Shown: one piece after another, positions 1-8,466 of the stretch
Layout of the letters: every line of letters begins with the position of its first letter
Position numbering within the stretch: position 1 is the stretch's first letter
Notes under the pieces: generated by a model
The model's input: only the letters and a program-made list of their open reading frames with translations
The model's database searches: none
What the model was told of the DNA's origin: nothing
Assembly (NCBI GenBank): GCA_964480565.1
Contig: CAYZSU010000001.1
Span: forward strand, 5,539 to 69,538
Source of the DNA: CAYZSU01 sp964480565
GTDB taxonomy: Bacteria > UBA10199 > 2-02-FULL-44-16 > JAAZCA01
DNA: 64,000 bases
Direction: 5' to 3'
Program-made: the position numbers and the translations under genes

Positions 1-1
1 T

Positions 2-361
2 TTAGCCAATGTTGATTCTACGCGTACACCGGAGGGCGGTCCCTATCGTAAAAAAATACCTGTATTGGAGTCTGTGCCGCTTAGCTTTGATACTGCCCTT
101 GAAAAGCAAATGCTTGGTGGCTCTAAATTGCATACAGTGCGAGTGGCAGGTGTTGTTGAAAGCCAGGATCCTTTTGATTTTGAGTTTAATCCAAGTCATC
201 CAGATGCGAATGAGGAAGGGTATGTGGCTAGGCCGAATATCAGTGTGGTCGAAGAAATGGTTAATATGATGAAGGCGTCTCGTGCGTATGAGGCGAATAT
301 AACAGCGCTTAATACGTCAAAGGGATTGTTGCTGCGTACATTAGATATTGGGAGTATGTGA
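2..361 (+). CDS. flgC: Flagellar basal-body rod protein FlgC (5' end cut by window)
   Basis: This is the C-terminal 119 residues of FlgC, a proximal rod subunit of the basal body; the start lies before the window. The open frame from base 2 begins LANVDSTRTPEGGPYRKK, the usual FlgC segment after the N-terminal ANxxT motif. The end carries the rod/hook C-terminal heptad segment (VVEEMVNMMKASRAYEANI) that packs as coiled coil in the rod. The stop codon overlaps the start of fliE (TGATG), so the two are probably translationally coupled. The order flgC-fliE is the common one. The identification is secure; only the N-terminus is unseen. Confidence 0.96.
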   Translation, partial: LANVDSTRTPEGGPYRKKIPVLESVPLSFDTALEKQMLGGSKLHTVRVAGVVESQDPFDFEFNPSHPDANEEGYVARPNISVVEEMVNMMKASRAYEANITALNTSKGLLLRTLDIGSM

Positions 362-660
362 TGACAACAATTAATGATCTAAAACAAACTATTCGCATGA
401 CGCCGGATCGTTCAGCAACGATGCAGCCGAAGAAGGAAGAACCCGGCTTTGTTGACACCTTGATGAAGGGAATTAATGAAGCGGATAAAAATATTCAAAA
501 GGCAGATCAAGCGATAGAGAATTTTGCAACAGGTGGCAAGGTGAGTATTCCTGAGGCAATAATTGCATTGGAGCAGGCGGATATTTCATTCAAATTTATT
601 ACACAGGTAAGAAATAAAGCCTTGGAAGCGTATCACGAAATTATGCGTTTGCCTGTATAA
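361..660 (+). CDS. fliE: Flagellar hook-basal body complex protein FliE
   Basis: FliE is the small adaptor that joins the MS ring (FliF) to the proximal rod. The product has 99 residues, the normal FliE size. The conserved C-terminal half is present (IPEAIIALEQADISFKFITQVRNK) and ends in YHEIMRLPV, close to the usual EIMRMQV ending. A GTG at 358 is in frame, but GGGAG at 350-354 sits 6 bases before the ATG at 361, so 361 is preferred. It overlaps the flgC stop and is followed by fliF after 20 bases. Confidence 0.95.
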   Translation: MTTINDLKQTIRMTPDRSATMQPKKEEPGFVDTLMKGINEADKNIQKADQAIENFATGGKVSIPEAIIALEQADISFKFITQVRNKALEAYHEIMRLPV

Positions 661-680
661 CATTATAAAAGGGGTCTATT

Positions 681-2216
681 GTGGGTGATTTTTTATCACA
701 GATTAAAAATACAATTAATGGCTTATCCGCTGTTCGGAAAATATCCATGATTGCAGTGATTGTTATTGCACTCGGTGCTGTGGTTTATTTGCTGCATTTA
801 TCCAATAAAACAGGGTATTCACCACTTTTTACAAATCTAAACTCCGATGATATTGGCGCGATTGTTACGCAGCTCGATAAACAAAATGTTCCTTATACCA
901 TTGATGCTGATCGAAAGTTAGTGCTTGTACCTTCAACACAAGTACTTGATTTACGCATGAAGTTGGCAGGCATGGGATTGCCCCGATACGGTGGTGTGGG
1001 TTTTGAGTTATTTGACAATGCGGGTTTTGGAATGAGTGAGTTTCAGCAAAAACTAAACTATCAGCGCGCATTGCAGGGTGAGCTATCACGTACAATATCT
1101 GGAATATCGGAAGTGGAAGAAGCGCGTGTGCATTTGGTCCTTCCTGAAAAATCTGTTTTTTCAGAAAGTCAGGAAGAGCCACGGGCATCCATTATTCTTA
1201 AATTGGGTAATGGTAGTATGGGGCGCTCACAAGTAGCATCCATTATTCACTTGGTATCCAGCGCAGTGGAAGGATTGGATCCGCAACAGATAACAGTTGT
1301 GGATACCAGAGGGCATTTATTATCTGCAGCCGGCGGTGAGGAGACTGCGGGGTCTGGGCGGATTTTTGAACAGAAAAAACGAATTGAAAAAGCATTGGAA
1401 ACTCAGGTAGTAAGCCTGTTGGAGCCTATTATTGGTTTGGGAAAGGTAGTGGCTAAAACTACGGCAGAAATTGATTTTTCACGTTTAGAAGAAATGATTC
1501 AAAAAGTAGATCCCAATGAAACAGTCGTGCTTTCAGAAAGCAGTACAAAGAGTAGCTCCTCAGGTTCCACTGCATCAGCAGGTGGTGCTGCAGGTGCATC
1601 AGCTAATTTACCAGGGGGTGCAGGCGGTAGCTCAGGTGCAAGTGGATCGAGCGCAGATGAAAGCACTACATCTACAAAATATGATGTGACCCGCATTACG
1701 CGAAAGCAAATAATTCCAAGTGGTGCTATTAAAAAGATTTCAATGGCAGTGGTTGTGGATGGTGTATATCAGGATCAAGAAGGTGAAATGGTATATGTCG
1801 CTCGTAGTGTGGATGATTTAGGAAAATATGAATCAATGGTAAAAAGTGCAATTGGATTCAACACTGAACGAGGTGATGTATTAAGTATTAATAGCATGCA
1901 ATTTGTTGATTTAAATAAAATGTTTAAAGATGAAAGTATGTTTGCTCAAAGAGATCAATATAGTTTTATTATTTCAATTGTTGTGAATGTATTGATTGTC
2001 ATTGTGGCATTGGCATTATTCTTATTCGTGATTCGTCCATTAATTAAAGCCTGGCGTGAAAAAAATGATGCAGTGGAAGGCGCAGATAGTGCTGTCTTTA
2101 TGCCAGGGATGCAGGCATTGCCTGATCCAGATCAAATGAGAAGTGAGATTGCTCGGCTTGTCAGTGCAAACCCACAACAAACAGCAACTGTGATCAGGCA
2201 GTGGATGCAGCAATAG
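681..2216 (+). CDS. fliF: Flagellar MS-ring protein FliF
   Basis: FliF forms the MS ring in the inner membrane, the base for rod assembly and the mount for the FliG rotor ring. The 511-residue product has a first membrane helix at about residues 20-40, the YscJ/FliF ring-building domains behind it, a Gly/Ser/Ala-rich low-complexity linker at about 288-330, and a second membrane helix at about 428-450. The last 35 residues (PDQMRSEIARLVSANPQQTATVIRQWM) match the FliG-binding tail. It starts with GTG at 681 behind an AAAAGGGG ribosome site. It is slightly short for the family but shows no sign of damage. Confidence 0.97.
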   Translation: MGDFLSQIKNTINGLSAVRKISMIAVIVIALGAVVYLLHLSNKTGYSPLFTNLNSDDIGAIVTQLDKQNVPYTIDADRKLVLVPSTQVLDLRMKLAGMGLPRYGGVGFELFDNAGFGMSEFQQKLNYQRALQGELSRTISGISEVEEARVHLVLPEKSVFSESQEEPRASIILKLGNGSMGRSQVASIIHLVSSAVEGLDPQQITVVDTRGHLLSAAGGEETAGSGRIFEQKKRIEKALETQVVSLLEPIIGLGKVVAKTTAEIDFSRLEEMIQKVDPNETVVLSESSTKSSSSGSTASAGGAAGASANLPGGAGGSSGASGSSADESTTSTKYDVTRITRKQIIPSGAIKKISMAVVVDGVYQDQEGEMVYVARSVDDLGKYESMVKSAIGFNTERGDVLSINSMQFVDLNKMFKDESMFAQRDQYSFIISIVVNVLIVIVALALFLFVIRPLIKAWREKNDAVEGADSAVFMPGMQALPDPDQMRSEIARLVSANPQQTATVIRQWMQQ

Positions 2217-2225
2217 GAATAAATT

Positions 2226-3257
2226 ATGAATTTAGATGTTAGAAAATTATCGAATAAAGAGAAAGCAGCGCTCATGATGCTATGTATGGATGAGTCCTCT
2301 GCATCTGATATATTTAGTCAATTACGCGATGATGAGGTTAAGGAAATCGGGCGAATTTTGCAGAAATTATCCAATGTTCCATTGGCTGAAGTGCATGCAG
2401 CAATGATAGAATTTCATACAGAGTTGGGCAATGTGGATGTGCTTCGAAATAATAGCGTGCAAGTCAGTGGCAGTAGGGCTGCAGAGCGGTTAATTAGTGA
2501 ATATTATCCGGAAGCTGAAACAAAAGTAATTGAAATGCCAAATAAAAATTCAGCAGAGGGTGCGTTGACGCATATTGTAAATTCCATGAATGAAAAAGCA
2601 TTATTTCAAGCCATCAAAGATGAGCATGTACAGTTTATTGCGATAGTACTATCATTTGCAAAAATGCGATTAGCCAAAGAAGTGCTCAAGCAAATGGAAG
2701 ATGAAAAAAGTGGTGATATTATTGCTCGGATGGCCAAGTTAAGCGAAATACCGCAAACAGTTATTTCTCAAATTAAAGATTTTTTGGATAAGCAACGAGC
2801 AGAAGTCTCCAAAGGATTAAAAAAAGAAGAAAAGAAGGTCAGTATTGAAGGGATGTCTTGTGCTTTACGCGTATTAAAGTCGATTCCAGTGGATCAAAGT
2901 GTGCCGATTATTGACACGATTATCAAACAAGATGAGGCATTGGGATCTGAAATAGAAAAACAAATGCTCACAATTGAAGATTTGATGCGCTCCGATGATC
3001 AGGGCATTCGCGAATTATTACGCTCTATTCCAACAGAGGATTTAAAAGTAGCATTAAAGGATATGCCGGATACAGTGAAGGATAAATTTTTAAATAATAT
3101 GTCATCACGAGCAGCTACAATTTTACGAGAAGATATGGAAGTGATGCAAGCGCTGCGCGTTGAAGAGGTGGAGCGTTCACAACGAGTCATTATTACAGAG
3201 GTGAAGCGGTTGATTTCTGAAGGTAAACTAGTTCTTTCTAGTTTGGATGAGGAATAA
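2226..3257 (+). CDS. fliG: Flagellar motor switch protein FliG
   Basis: FliG is the rotor protein that interacts with the stator and forms the upper part of the C-ring switch. The 343-residue product is full length. An EHVQ motif near residues 133-136 corresponds to the conserved EHPQ motif of the middle domain. The C-terminal torque domain keeps the family pattern, with IEDLMRSDDQGIRELLR followed by DLKVALK and RAATILREDME carrying the charged residues that face the stator. It begins 9 bases after fliF, as expected because FliG binds the FliF tail. Confidence 0.97.
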   Translation: MNLDVRKLSNKEKAALMMLCMDESSASDIFSQLRDDEVKEIGRILQKLSNVPLAEVHAAMIEFHTELGNVDVLRNNSVQVSGSRAAERLISEYYPEAETKVIEMPNKNSAEGALTHIVNSMNEKALFQAIKDEHVQFIAIVLSFAKMRLAKEVLKQMEDEKSGDIIARMAKLSEIPQTVISQIKDFLDKQRAEVSKGLKKEEKKVSIEGMSCALRVLKSIPVDQSVPIIDTIIKQDEALGSEIEKQMLTIEDLMRSDDQGIRELLRSIPTEDLKVALKDMPDTVKDKFLNNMSSRAATILREDMEVMQALRVEEVERSQRVIITEVKRLISEGKLVLSSLDEE

Positions 3258-3260
3258 TAA

Positions 3261-3932
3261 ATGGTGGAGTTTAAAGAACATCAGTTTTCAGTATCACAAG
3301 AGCCAGTAGTTAAAGGTGAATTTAGAGATATTTGTTTGGGTGATTTATTAGGGCATGTAGGTGATGAACAAGGTGTGATGGATCCTAAACAATGGATTTT
3401 AGAAAAAGAACAGGAAGTGAATCAGCTGGAAATGCGCGCATCATCCTGTTTTGAATCATTGGAAAAACAGGTTTTACTGTTAAAAGAAGAAAAAGATATT
3501 ATGTGGGGTCGATTAAAGAAAAACAGTATTGCGTTTGCCATAGAGCTTGCCAAGCATATTATAAATGTTGAAATACAATCAAATGTACAGGTAATTGAAA
3601 AAATAGTGGATGAACTGATGGCTAAGCGGCGTCCAAAAGAAAAAGCTGTACTTCGAATGAGTGATGTTGATGTGTCATTACTTAAGGAAAAACGGCCAGA
3701 TATTTTTGAAAAAGCACGTGATGATGTTTATTTTGAGGTGCAAGAGGATAATAATTTATCCGCGGGCTGTGCTTTTTTGGATACAGATCTGTCACGGTAT
3801 GAAATGGATTATCATCATCAGTTAGAATCGTTGGCAGAAACAATTATCGCATTAGCGAATAAAGATAGTGTAGGAACGTGCCCAGAAATAACATTAGGAA
3901 CGGATGAAGAAACAAATGAGGATAATATATAG
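3261..3932 (+). CDS. fliH: Flagellar assembly protein FliH (export ATPase regulator)
   Basis: FliH is the peripheral stalk of the flagellar export apparatus; it binds and restrains the ATPase FliI and links it to the C-ring. The product has 223 residues. A charged central helix (about 45-85) precedes the conserved C-terminal FliH/HrpE domain, recognised by AIELAKHIINVEIQ and the later NNLSAGCAFLDT segment. It lies 3 bases after fliG, and its stop codon shares one base with the GTG start of fliI. The sequence is divergent, as is normal for FliH; position between fliG and fliI supports the name. Confidence 0.9.
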   Translation: MVEFKEHQFSVSQEPVVKGEFRDICLGDLLGHVGDEQGVMDPKQWILEKEQEVNQLEMRASSCFESLEKQVLLLKEEKDIMWGRLKKNSIAFAIELAKHIINVEIQSNVQVIEKIVDELMAKRRPKEKAVLRMSDVDVSLLKEKRPDIFEKARDDVYFEVQEDNNLSAGCAFLDTDLSRYEMDYHHQLESLAETIIALANKDSVGTCPEITLGTDEETNEDNI

Positions 3933-5266
3933 TGACTGATCACCTAGACACAAAGTGGATATATTATGACAAAGTGCTCAATGCATTGCCAAGCGCTGGG
4001 AAGCCTCAATTTTTAGGGAAAGTTACACGAGTCTTGGGCTTAATCATTGAAGCCTTTTTACCCAATATGCCAGTGGGCGGCATGTGTACCATTCGGGTTG
4101 ATGATGATACTTATGTGGATGCAGAGGTGGTGGGTCTAAAAGGCGAACATGTAATGATGATGCCAATTGGTGATATTACAGGCATTAAACATGGGTGTTC
4201 AGTCGAACCCAAGGATAGTCAAGCCAGCGTAATTGTGAGCGATAAATTATTAGGGCGTGTGCTAAATGCGCATGGAAATCCAATAGATGGTGGCCCTGAT
4301 ATTTCATCGCTGGAAAGTTATTCTCTCTATGCCAGTCCTGTGGATCCAATTAAGCGAAAACGAATTGAAAGCATATTGCCTTTAGGTGTGCGTGTGATTG
4401 ATGGTTTGCTTACCTGTGGAATTGGGCAGCGTATGGCTATTATGGCAGGGTCAGGTGTGGGTAAAAGTGTTCTTTTGGGCATGATTGCTAAATATACGCA
4501 GGCGGATATTAATGTGATTGCGCTTGTTGGTGAGCGCGGCCGAGAAGTTCGTGAGTTTATCGAACGTGATTTGGGCGAGGAAGGGTTGAAGCGATCCGTG
4601 ATTGTTGTGGCGACATCTGATGAGCCGCCGCTAGTTCGAACGCGCGCTGCTTTTATGGCGACTGCTATTGCGGAATATTTTAGAGACAAAGGAAAACAAG
4701 TATTGTTATTAATGGATTCATTAACACGATTTTCTATGGCGATGCGAGAAGTAGGGCTCGCCATTGGTGAGCCACCTACCTCCAAGGGGTATACGCCGAC
4801 TGTTTTTTCAGTTTTGCCAAAGTTGCTTGAGCGTGTCGGGACAACCAATGACAGTGGAAGCATTACGGGGTTGTATACAGTGCTTACTGAAGGGGATGAT
4901 ATTCAGGATCCAATTGCTGATTCAGTGCGGTCGATTGTTGATGGGCATATTGTATTATCACGAAAACTAGCTGGGCAAAATCATTATCCAGCCGTTGATA
5001 TTATGAATTCATTGTCACGGTTACATCGTGATTTAGTGGAAAAAGATCATTTAAAATCCGCAGATCAGTTTCGTACATTATGGGCGAATTATATGGATAT
5101 GGAAGATTTTATTAATATGGGTATTTACGCCAAAGGAAAAAATAAAACAGTGGATGAAGCGATTGGGCGAATTGATTCAATGAGGAACTTTCTACAGCAG
5201 GGTTATGATCAGGGAGATAGTTTTGATCGAACTCAAACGAATCTAAGGCAAGTGGTTGGATATTAG
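3932..5266 (+). CDS. fliI: Flagellum-specific ATP synthase FliI
   Basis: FliI is the hexameric ATPase of the flagellar type III export gate, related to F1-beta. The 444-residue product has Walker A AGSGVGKS at residues 172-179, a Walker B strand VLLLMDSLTRF near 255-265, and the family signature SLPKLLER in the form VLPKLLERVG. The C-terminal DQGDSFDRTQTNLRQVVGY region is also typical. Translation starts at a GTG that overlaps the fliH stop by one base. A 178-codon open frame on the opposite strand is a shadow of this gene. Confidence 0.98.
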   Translation: MTDHLDTKWIYYDKVLNALPSAGKPQFLGKVTRVLGLIIEAFLPNMPVGGMCTIRVDDDTYVDAEVVGLKGEHVMMMPIGDITGIKHGCSVEPKDSQASVIVSDKLLGRVLNAHGNPIDGGPDISSLESYSLYASPVDPIKRKRIESILPLGVRVIDGLLTCGIGQRMAIMAGSGVGKSVLLGMIAKYTQADINVIALVGERGREVREFIERDLGEEGLKRSVIVVATSDEPPLVRTRAAFMATAIAEYFRDKGKQVLLLMDSLTRFSMAMREVGLAIGEPPTSKGYTPTVFSVLPKLLERVGTTNDSGSITGLYTVLTEGDDIQDPIADSVRSIVDGHIVLSRKLAGQNHYPAVDIMNSLSRLHRDLVEKDHLKSADQFRTLWANYMDMEDFINMGIYAKGKNKTVDEAIGRIDSMRNFLQQGYDQGDSFDRTQTNLRQVVGY

Positions 5267-5289
5267 TTAATTTCAATTATGAGGTGAAA

Positions 5290-5748
5290 ATGGCATTTAA
5301 ATTTCGCATGCACGCATTACTTCGATGGCGAAAGGAAGTGGAAAAGCAGACTGCAATCCACCTTCAAGAGCTCATTTTTGAAAAAGCATCGCTTGAGGCG
5401 GAAATTGTAAATGCACAGAAAAATATTGAACATTGGGTCGGGCATTTTAATCAGCTCAATAGTCGGAATCCAGATGTTAATGAAGTGATGTTATTGGAGC
5501 GTTATTTAATGTCACTGGATCAAAAACAAATGAACTTGCGTAAAGAAAAATCAATTCTAGAGAATAGAATCTATGATGCGCAATTGAATATGGAAAAGGC
5601 TGTTTCCGAACGAAAGCAATTGGAATTTTTGCAGGACAAACATCGAGATGCCTATGAGCTGGATATACAACGTCAGGAGCAAAAAATATTGGACGATATG
5701 GTGGCAATTCGTTTTTGGCAGAAAAAGCAGCAGGAGGCAAATGCATGA
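5290..5748 (+). CDS. fliJ: Flagellar export chaperone FliJ
   Basis: FliJ is the coiled-coil protein that inserts into the FliI hexamer and helps recycle export chaperones. The product has 152 residues and is almost entirely helical and charged, with the FliJ-like start FRMHALLRWRKEVEKQTA. GAGG at 5281-5284 lies 5 bases before the ATG at 5290, so this start is preferred over the in-frame GTG at 5284. The 3' end overlaps the next gene by four bases. Coiled-coil composition and position after fliI support the name. Confidence 0.88.
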   Translation: MAFKFRMHALLRWRKEVEKQTAIHLQELIFEKASLEAEIVNAQKNIEHWVGHFNQLNSRNPDVNEVMLLERYLMSLDQKQMNLRKEKSILENRIYDAQLNMEKAVSERKQLEFLQDKHRDAYELDIQRQEQKILDDMVAIRFWQKKQQEANA

Positions 5749-6287
5749 TTAATCATAAAATCACTCGATATTTTATTATGATTCTCATGTGTGCGTGTAT
5801 ATCGCCTGTGTATGCGGATAATAAGGGGTTTAAAGAACGTAAAGCCATGTATGATATTTTTCAAAAATTGGATATTCCGCTAACAGATGCAAGTATTGTG
5901 CATATGATTTCAATGGCCAATGCCATATCAGCGGAGCGATTAGAAATTGCAAAAAAATTAAAAGCCATGGAAGTGCTTAAGAAAGAATTGAATAAATCGA
6001 TTCAAGAGCTAAATACGCTTCGTAAGGAATTGGATGTGGTTGCGGCAAAGCAACAAAAACAAAGCCCAAATATGAAATTGGTTGTAACGCTATATGAATC
6101 AGTGGATCCTAAAAAAGCAGCCAATATGTTAAAACGATTGGATGCGGAGATGGTATTGGCGATTATTCGAATGATGAGTCCTAGAAAATCAAGTCAAATT
6201 ATCGCGGCAATGGATGATCGTGTGGCGGCAATTATTTCAAAACGATTGCTTGAAAGTCAAAAGCCTCAATCAGGGGAGGGAAAATGA
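5745..6287 (+). CDS. MotE-like periplasmic flagellar protein (MgtE N-like domain)
   Basis: The 180-residue product has a signal peptide ending near VYADN, a predicted coiled coil at about residues 60-105, and a C-terminal helical domain with the repeats LYESVDPKKAANMLKRL and IIRMMSPRKSSQIIAAM. This matches the MotE/MgtE intracellular N-domain-like family found between fliJ and fliK in many bacteria. In epsilonproteobacteria MotE acts as a periplasmic chaperone for the stator protein MotB. AGGAGG at 5732-5737 lies 7 bases before the ATG at 5745. It overlaps fliJ and fliK by four bases each, so translation is probably coupled. The stator link is inferred from the family. Confidence 0.8.
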   Translation: MINHKITRYFIMILMCACISPVYADNKGFKERKAMYDIFQKLDIPLTDASIVHMISMANAISAERLEIAKKLKAMEVLKKELNKSIQELNTLRKELDVVAAKQQKQSPNMKLVVTLYESVDPKKAANMLKRLDAEMVLAIIRMMSPRKSSQIIAAMDDRVAAIISKRLLESQKPQSGEGK

Positions 6288-7642
6288 GTTCACGAGTATC
6301 TCGTAATGCAGCTAGTGCAATGATGAGTAGTTTAAATGCAAATAGTGTTAAAGCATCCAATGCAGTGCAAGCAGCAGAGGAGTTTGCTTCGGAAATAGAT
6401 ATGCAGAGAAAAAATGTGGATGCCGCAAGTGGTGCAAATACAGATGCGGATGCCAAGGATGGTTCAAGTACTCAAATGAGTGAGTCCAGTAAAACGGATA
6501 TATCATCGCAATCCAAGCAGAGTGAGTCTGCCACTCATGCACAGTCAAAAGCGCAAGATGATCAAGCAACATCTGAAAATGATGAAGCGGGTGAAGTAAA
6601 GTCAGAGGACATTGTTGCGCCAGCACCGATGGTATCTCAGCCCGTAGAGGATGTTAATGCCTTGGATTATAATCAATTGATAGAATCTTTAGATATTAAT
6701 TTAGATGAGTCAATTGCATTAAACGCCAAGGAGTTATTGGATGATATTGATCAAGAGATTGGCGATCAATTATCTGAAATAGATGCGATGGATGGTATGT
6801 CTACGACGCAAGATAATATGGAAGAAAGTTTAAATGATCTATCCGATCAATTGGATCAAAGTAGTGAGGCTGAAAATCAAACAACTGTATTGGAAGAAGA
6901 TTTATTGGTGGCGGATGGATATGAACTGCTGGAAAATAGCAAGTTAGGCGATGCTGATTTAGAGAGTGAAGATCTAAAACAACTGGACGTGACAGCTAAG
7001 ATAGTAACTCATGATACTGGAAAGCAGGCATCCACTGATATAGTACAATCGCAAAATTCTGTAGATGTAAAACAATATGAGAATCATGATTTAAAAATTA
7101 CAGATTTATTGAATTCAGGTAAAATAAATCTTGATGCAAGTGATCACCTGAAAACGATGTCGCAAAGGGTGGCCGGGCAACCTGGAGTTAATGCATCTGA
7201 AAACTCTGTAATTGCTCGCACGCAACAAACCTTGGAGCTATGGGCGGCAAAGCTCAATCCCAATGTAAAGTTGCAATTAACGGCTAGCAATAATGAGATG
7301 ACCATTCGTTTGCATCCACCTGCATTGGGAGAATTGAAAATTGCAATTCGTACAGAAGGTGCTGAAGTGCATATCCGGATGTCTGTGGATAATGATGCTG
7401 CAAAGCGAATTGTTGAATCCAATTTAATGGATTTAAAGGATGATCTAAATCACGATAATTTAAATTTAGCTGGTGCGCAGGTGGATATTAATCAAAATAA
7501 AGATAATAGCGATGAGTGGGAAGAAGCGGCAGAGGAATTTATACCGGGGCTAACTATGCTTGGAAATAAAAAGCGTGCTGTAAATGTAAACTCAATTAAA
7601 AATGTGATTCAAAGTAATCACATGCTTGATATTAAAATATAG
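6284..7642 (+). CDS. fliK: Flagellar hook-length control protein FliK
   Basis: FliK measures hook length and switches the export gate from hook to filament substrates. The 452-residue product has a long, acidic, Gln/Ser/Asp-rich N-terminal region (the ruler part) and a conserved C-terminal Flg_hook domain at about residues 325-405, seen in NEMTIRLHPPALGELKI and VRMSVDN-like IRMSVDNDAAKRIVE. It starts with an ATG that overlaps the previous stop (ATGA). Sequence divergence in the first 300 residues is normal for FliK. Confidence 0.92.
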   Translation: MSSRVSRNAASAMMSSLNANSVKASNAVQAAEEFASEIDMQRKNVDAASGANTDADAKDGSSTQMSESSKTDISSQSKQSESATHAQSKAQDDQATSENDEAGEVKSEDIVAPAPMVSQPVEDVNALDYNQLIESLDINLDESIALNAKELLDDIDQEIGDQLSEIDAMDGMSTTQDNMEESLNDLSDQLDQSSEAENQTTVLEEDLLVADGYELLENSKLGDADLESEDLKQLDVTAKIVTHDTGKQASTDIVQSQNSVDVKQYENHDLKITDLLNSGKINLDASDHLKTMSQRVAGQPGVNASENSVIARTQQTLELWAAKLNPNVKLQLTASNNEMTIRLHPPALGELKIAIRTEGAEVHIRMSVDNDAAKRIVESNLMDLKDDLNHDNLNLAGAQVDINQNKDNSDEWEEAAEEFIPGLTMLGNKKRAVNVNSIKNVIQSNHMLDIKI

Positions 7643-7707
7643 GAGTTTTTCAATATCGCAGGCGGATATTTTTGATAGTTCCATATAGCGAAAATGAGGA
7701 GATAATT

Positions 7708-8385
7708 ATGATATATGATACAGCACCCGTTAGATTGGATGGTTCACAAACAGTGGGTGAGCAAAAGGATGCGGCTAAAACAACAAAAGATGAGTTTTTA
7801 CGAATGTTAGTGACACAGCTTGAAAATCAAGATCCATTGCAACCACAGGATGCCAGTGAGTTTGCCAATCAAATGACTCAATTTGGTATTTTAGAGCAAA
7901 TGTTTAATATGAATGAGAGCATGGAATCAATGATAGGATCTGCAGAAGCATCGCTGCGCATGTCTGCAATGCAATATGTGGGCAAAGATGTGCTTGTGGA
8001 TGGGTCCAGAGTAACAGTGGAAGATGGTGTGGGCGGTACAATGCGATTTAACTTACACGATGATGCTAAATTAGCAGTGATATCAGTGATGGACTCTGCT
8101 GGGCAAGTAGTGGCTGCAGAGCAAATAGAAAATATGGAAGCAGGTGAATATGACTATCCCTTTGATGCGAAAGATATTGAGGGTGGCAATTTGCCGGATG
8201 GGAAGTATCAATTTATGGTGCGTGCACTCGATGATGAACAACGACCAGTGCTTGTTGATACGCGCATGCAAGCGCATGTCGATGCGGTCAATTTTGAAAA
8301 TGGTGTGCCTGTGCTTATTGTAGAAGGTAAGCGATTTGGCTTAGATGAAATCGTGGAAGTGAAGGGCGATACCAAATTGGATTAG
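7708..8385 (+). CDS. flgD: Hook assembly scaffold protein FlgD
   Basis: FlgD is the temporary cap that directs assembly of hook subunits. The product has 225 residues. The N-terminal signature is clear, DEFLRMLVTQLENQDPLQP at about residues 21-39, followed by a FlgD Ig/Tudor-like C-terminal part (DAKLAVISVMDSAGQVV to DGKYQFMVRALD). The in-frame TTG at 7672 lacks a good ribosome site, whereas GAGGAG sits just before the ATG at 7708, so 7708 is chosen. It stands between fliK and flgE as in many flagellar operons. Confidence 0.95.
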   Translation: MIYDTAPVRLDGSQTVGEQKDAAKTTKDEFLRMLVTQLENQDPLQPQDASEFANQMTQFGILEQMFNMNESMESMIGSAEASLRMSAMQYVGKDVLVDGSRVTVEDGVGGTMRFNLHDDAKLAVISVMDSAGQVVAAEQIENMEAGEYDYPFDAKDIEGGNLPDGKYQFMVRALDDEQRPVLVDTRMQAHVDAVNFENGVPVLIVEGKRFGLDEIVEVKGDTKLD

Positions 8386-8414
8386 TAAAAAAAATCGATA
8401 TTGGAAATAAGTTA

Positions 8415-8431
8415 TCGGCATAAAATTGGCA
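8415..8431 (+). promoter_or_regulatory. Possible sigma-54 promoter before flgE
   Basis: TCGGCAT followed after four bases by TTGGCA keeps the GG-N10-GC spacing that defines sigma-54 promoters, but the -12 box reads TGGC instead of TTGC. The GC is 37 bases before the flgE ATG, close to the spacing at fliM and flgF in this window. It is weaker than those two. Confidence 0.4.
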
Positions 8432-8466
8432 AAAAATAAGTGAAATTTTAAGGAAGGAGTTTGATT

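Noticed and set aside
4327..4863. 178-codon frame opposite fliI
   Set aside because: It lies wholly inside the conserved ATPase gene on the other strand; its composition reflects the fliI codons.
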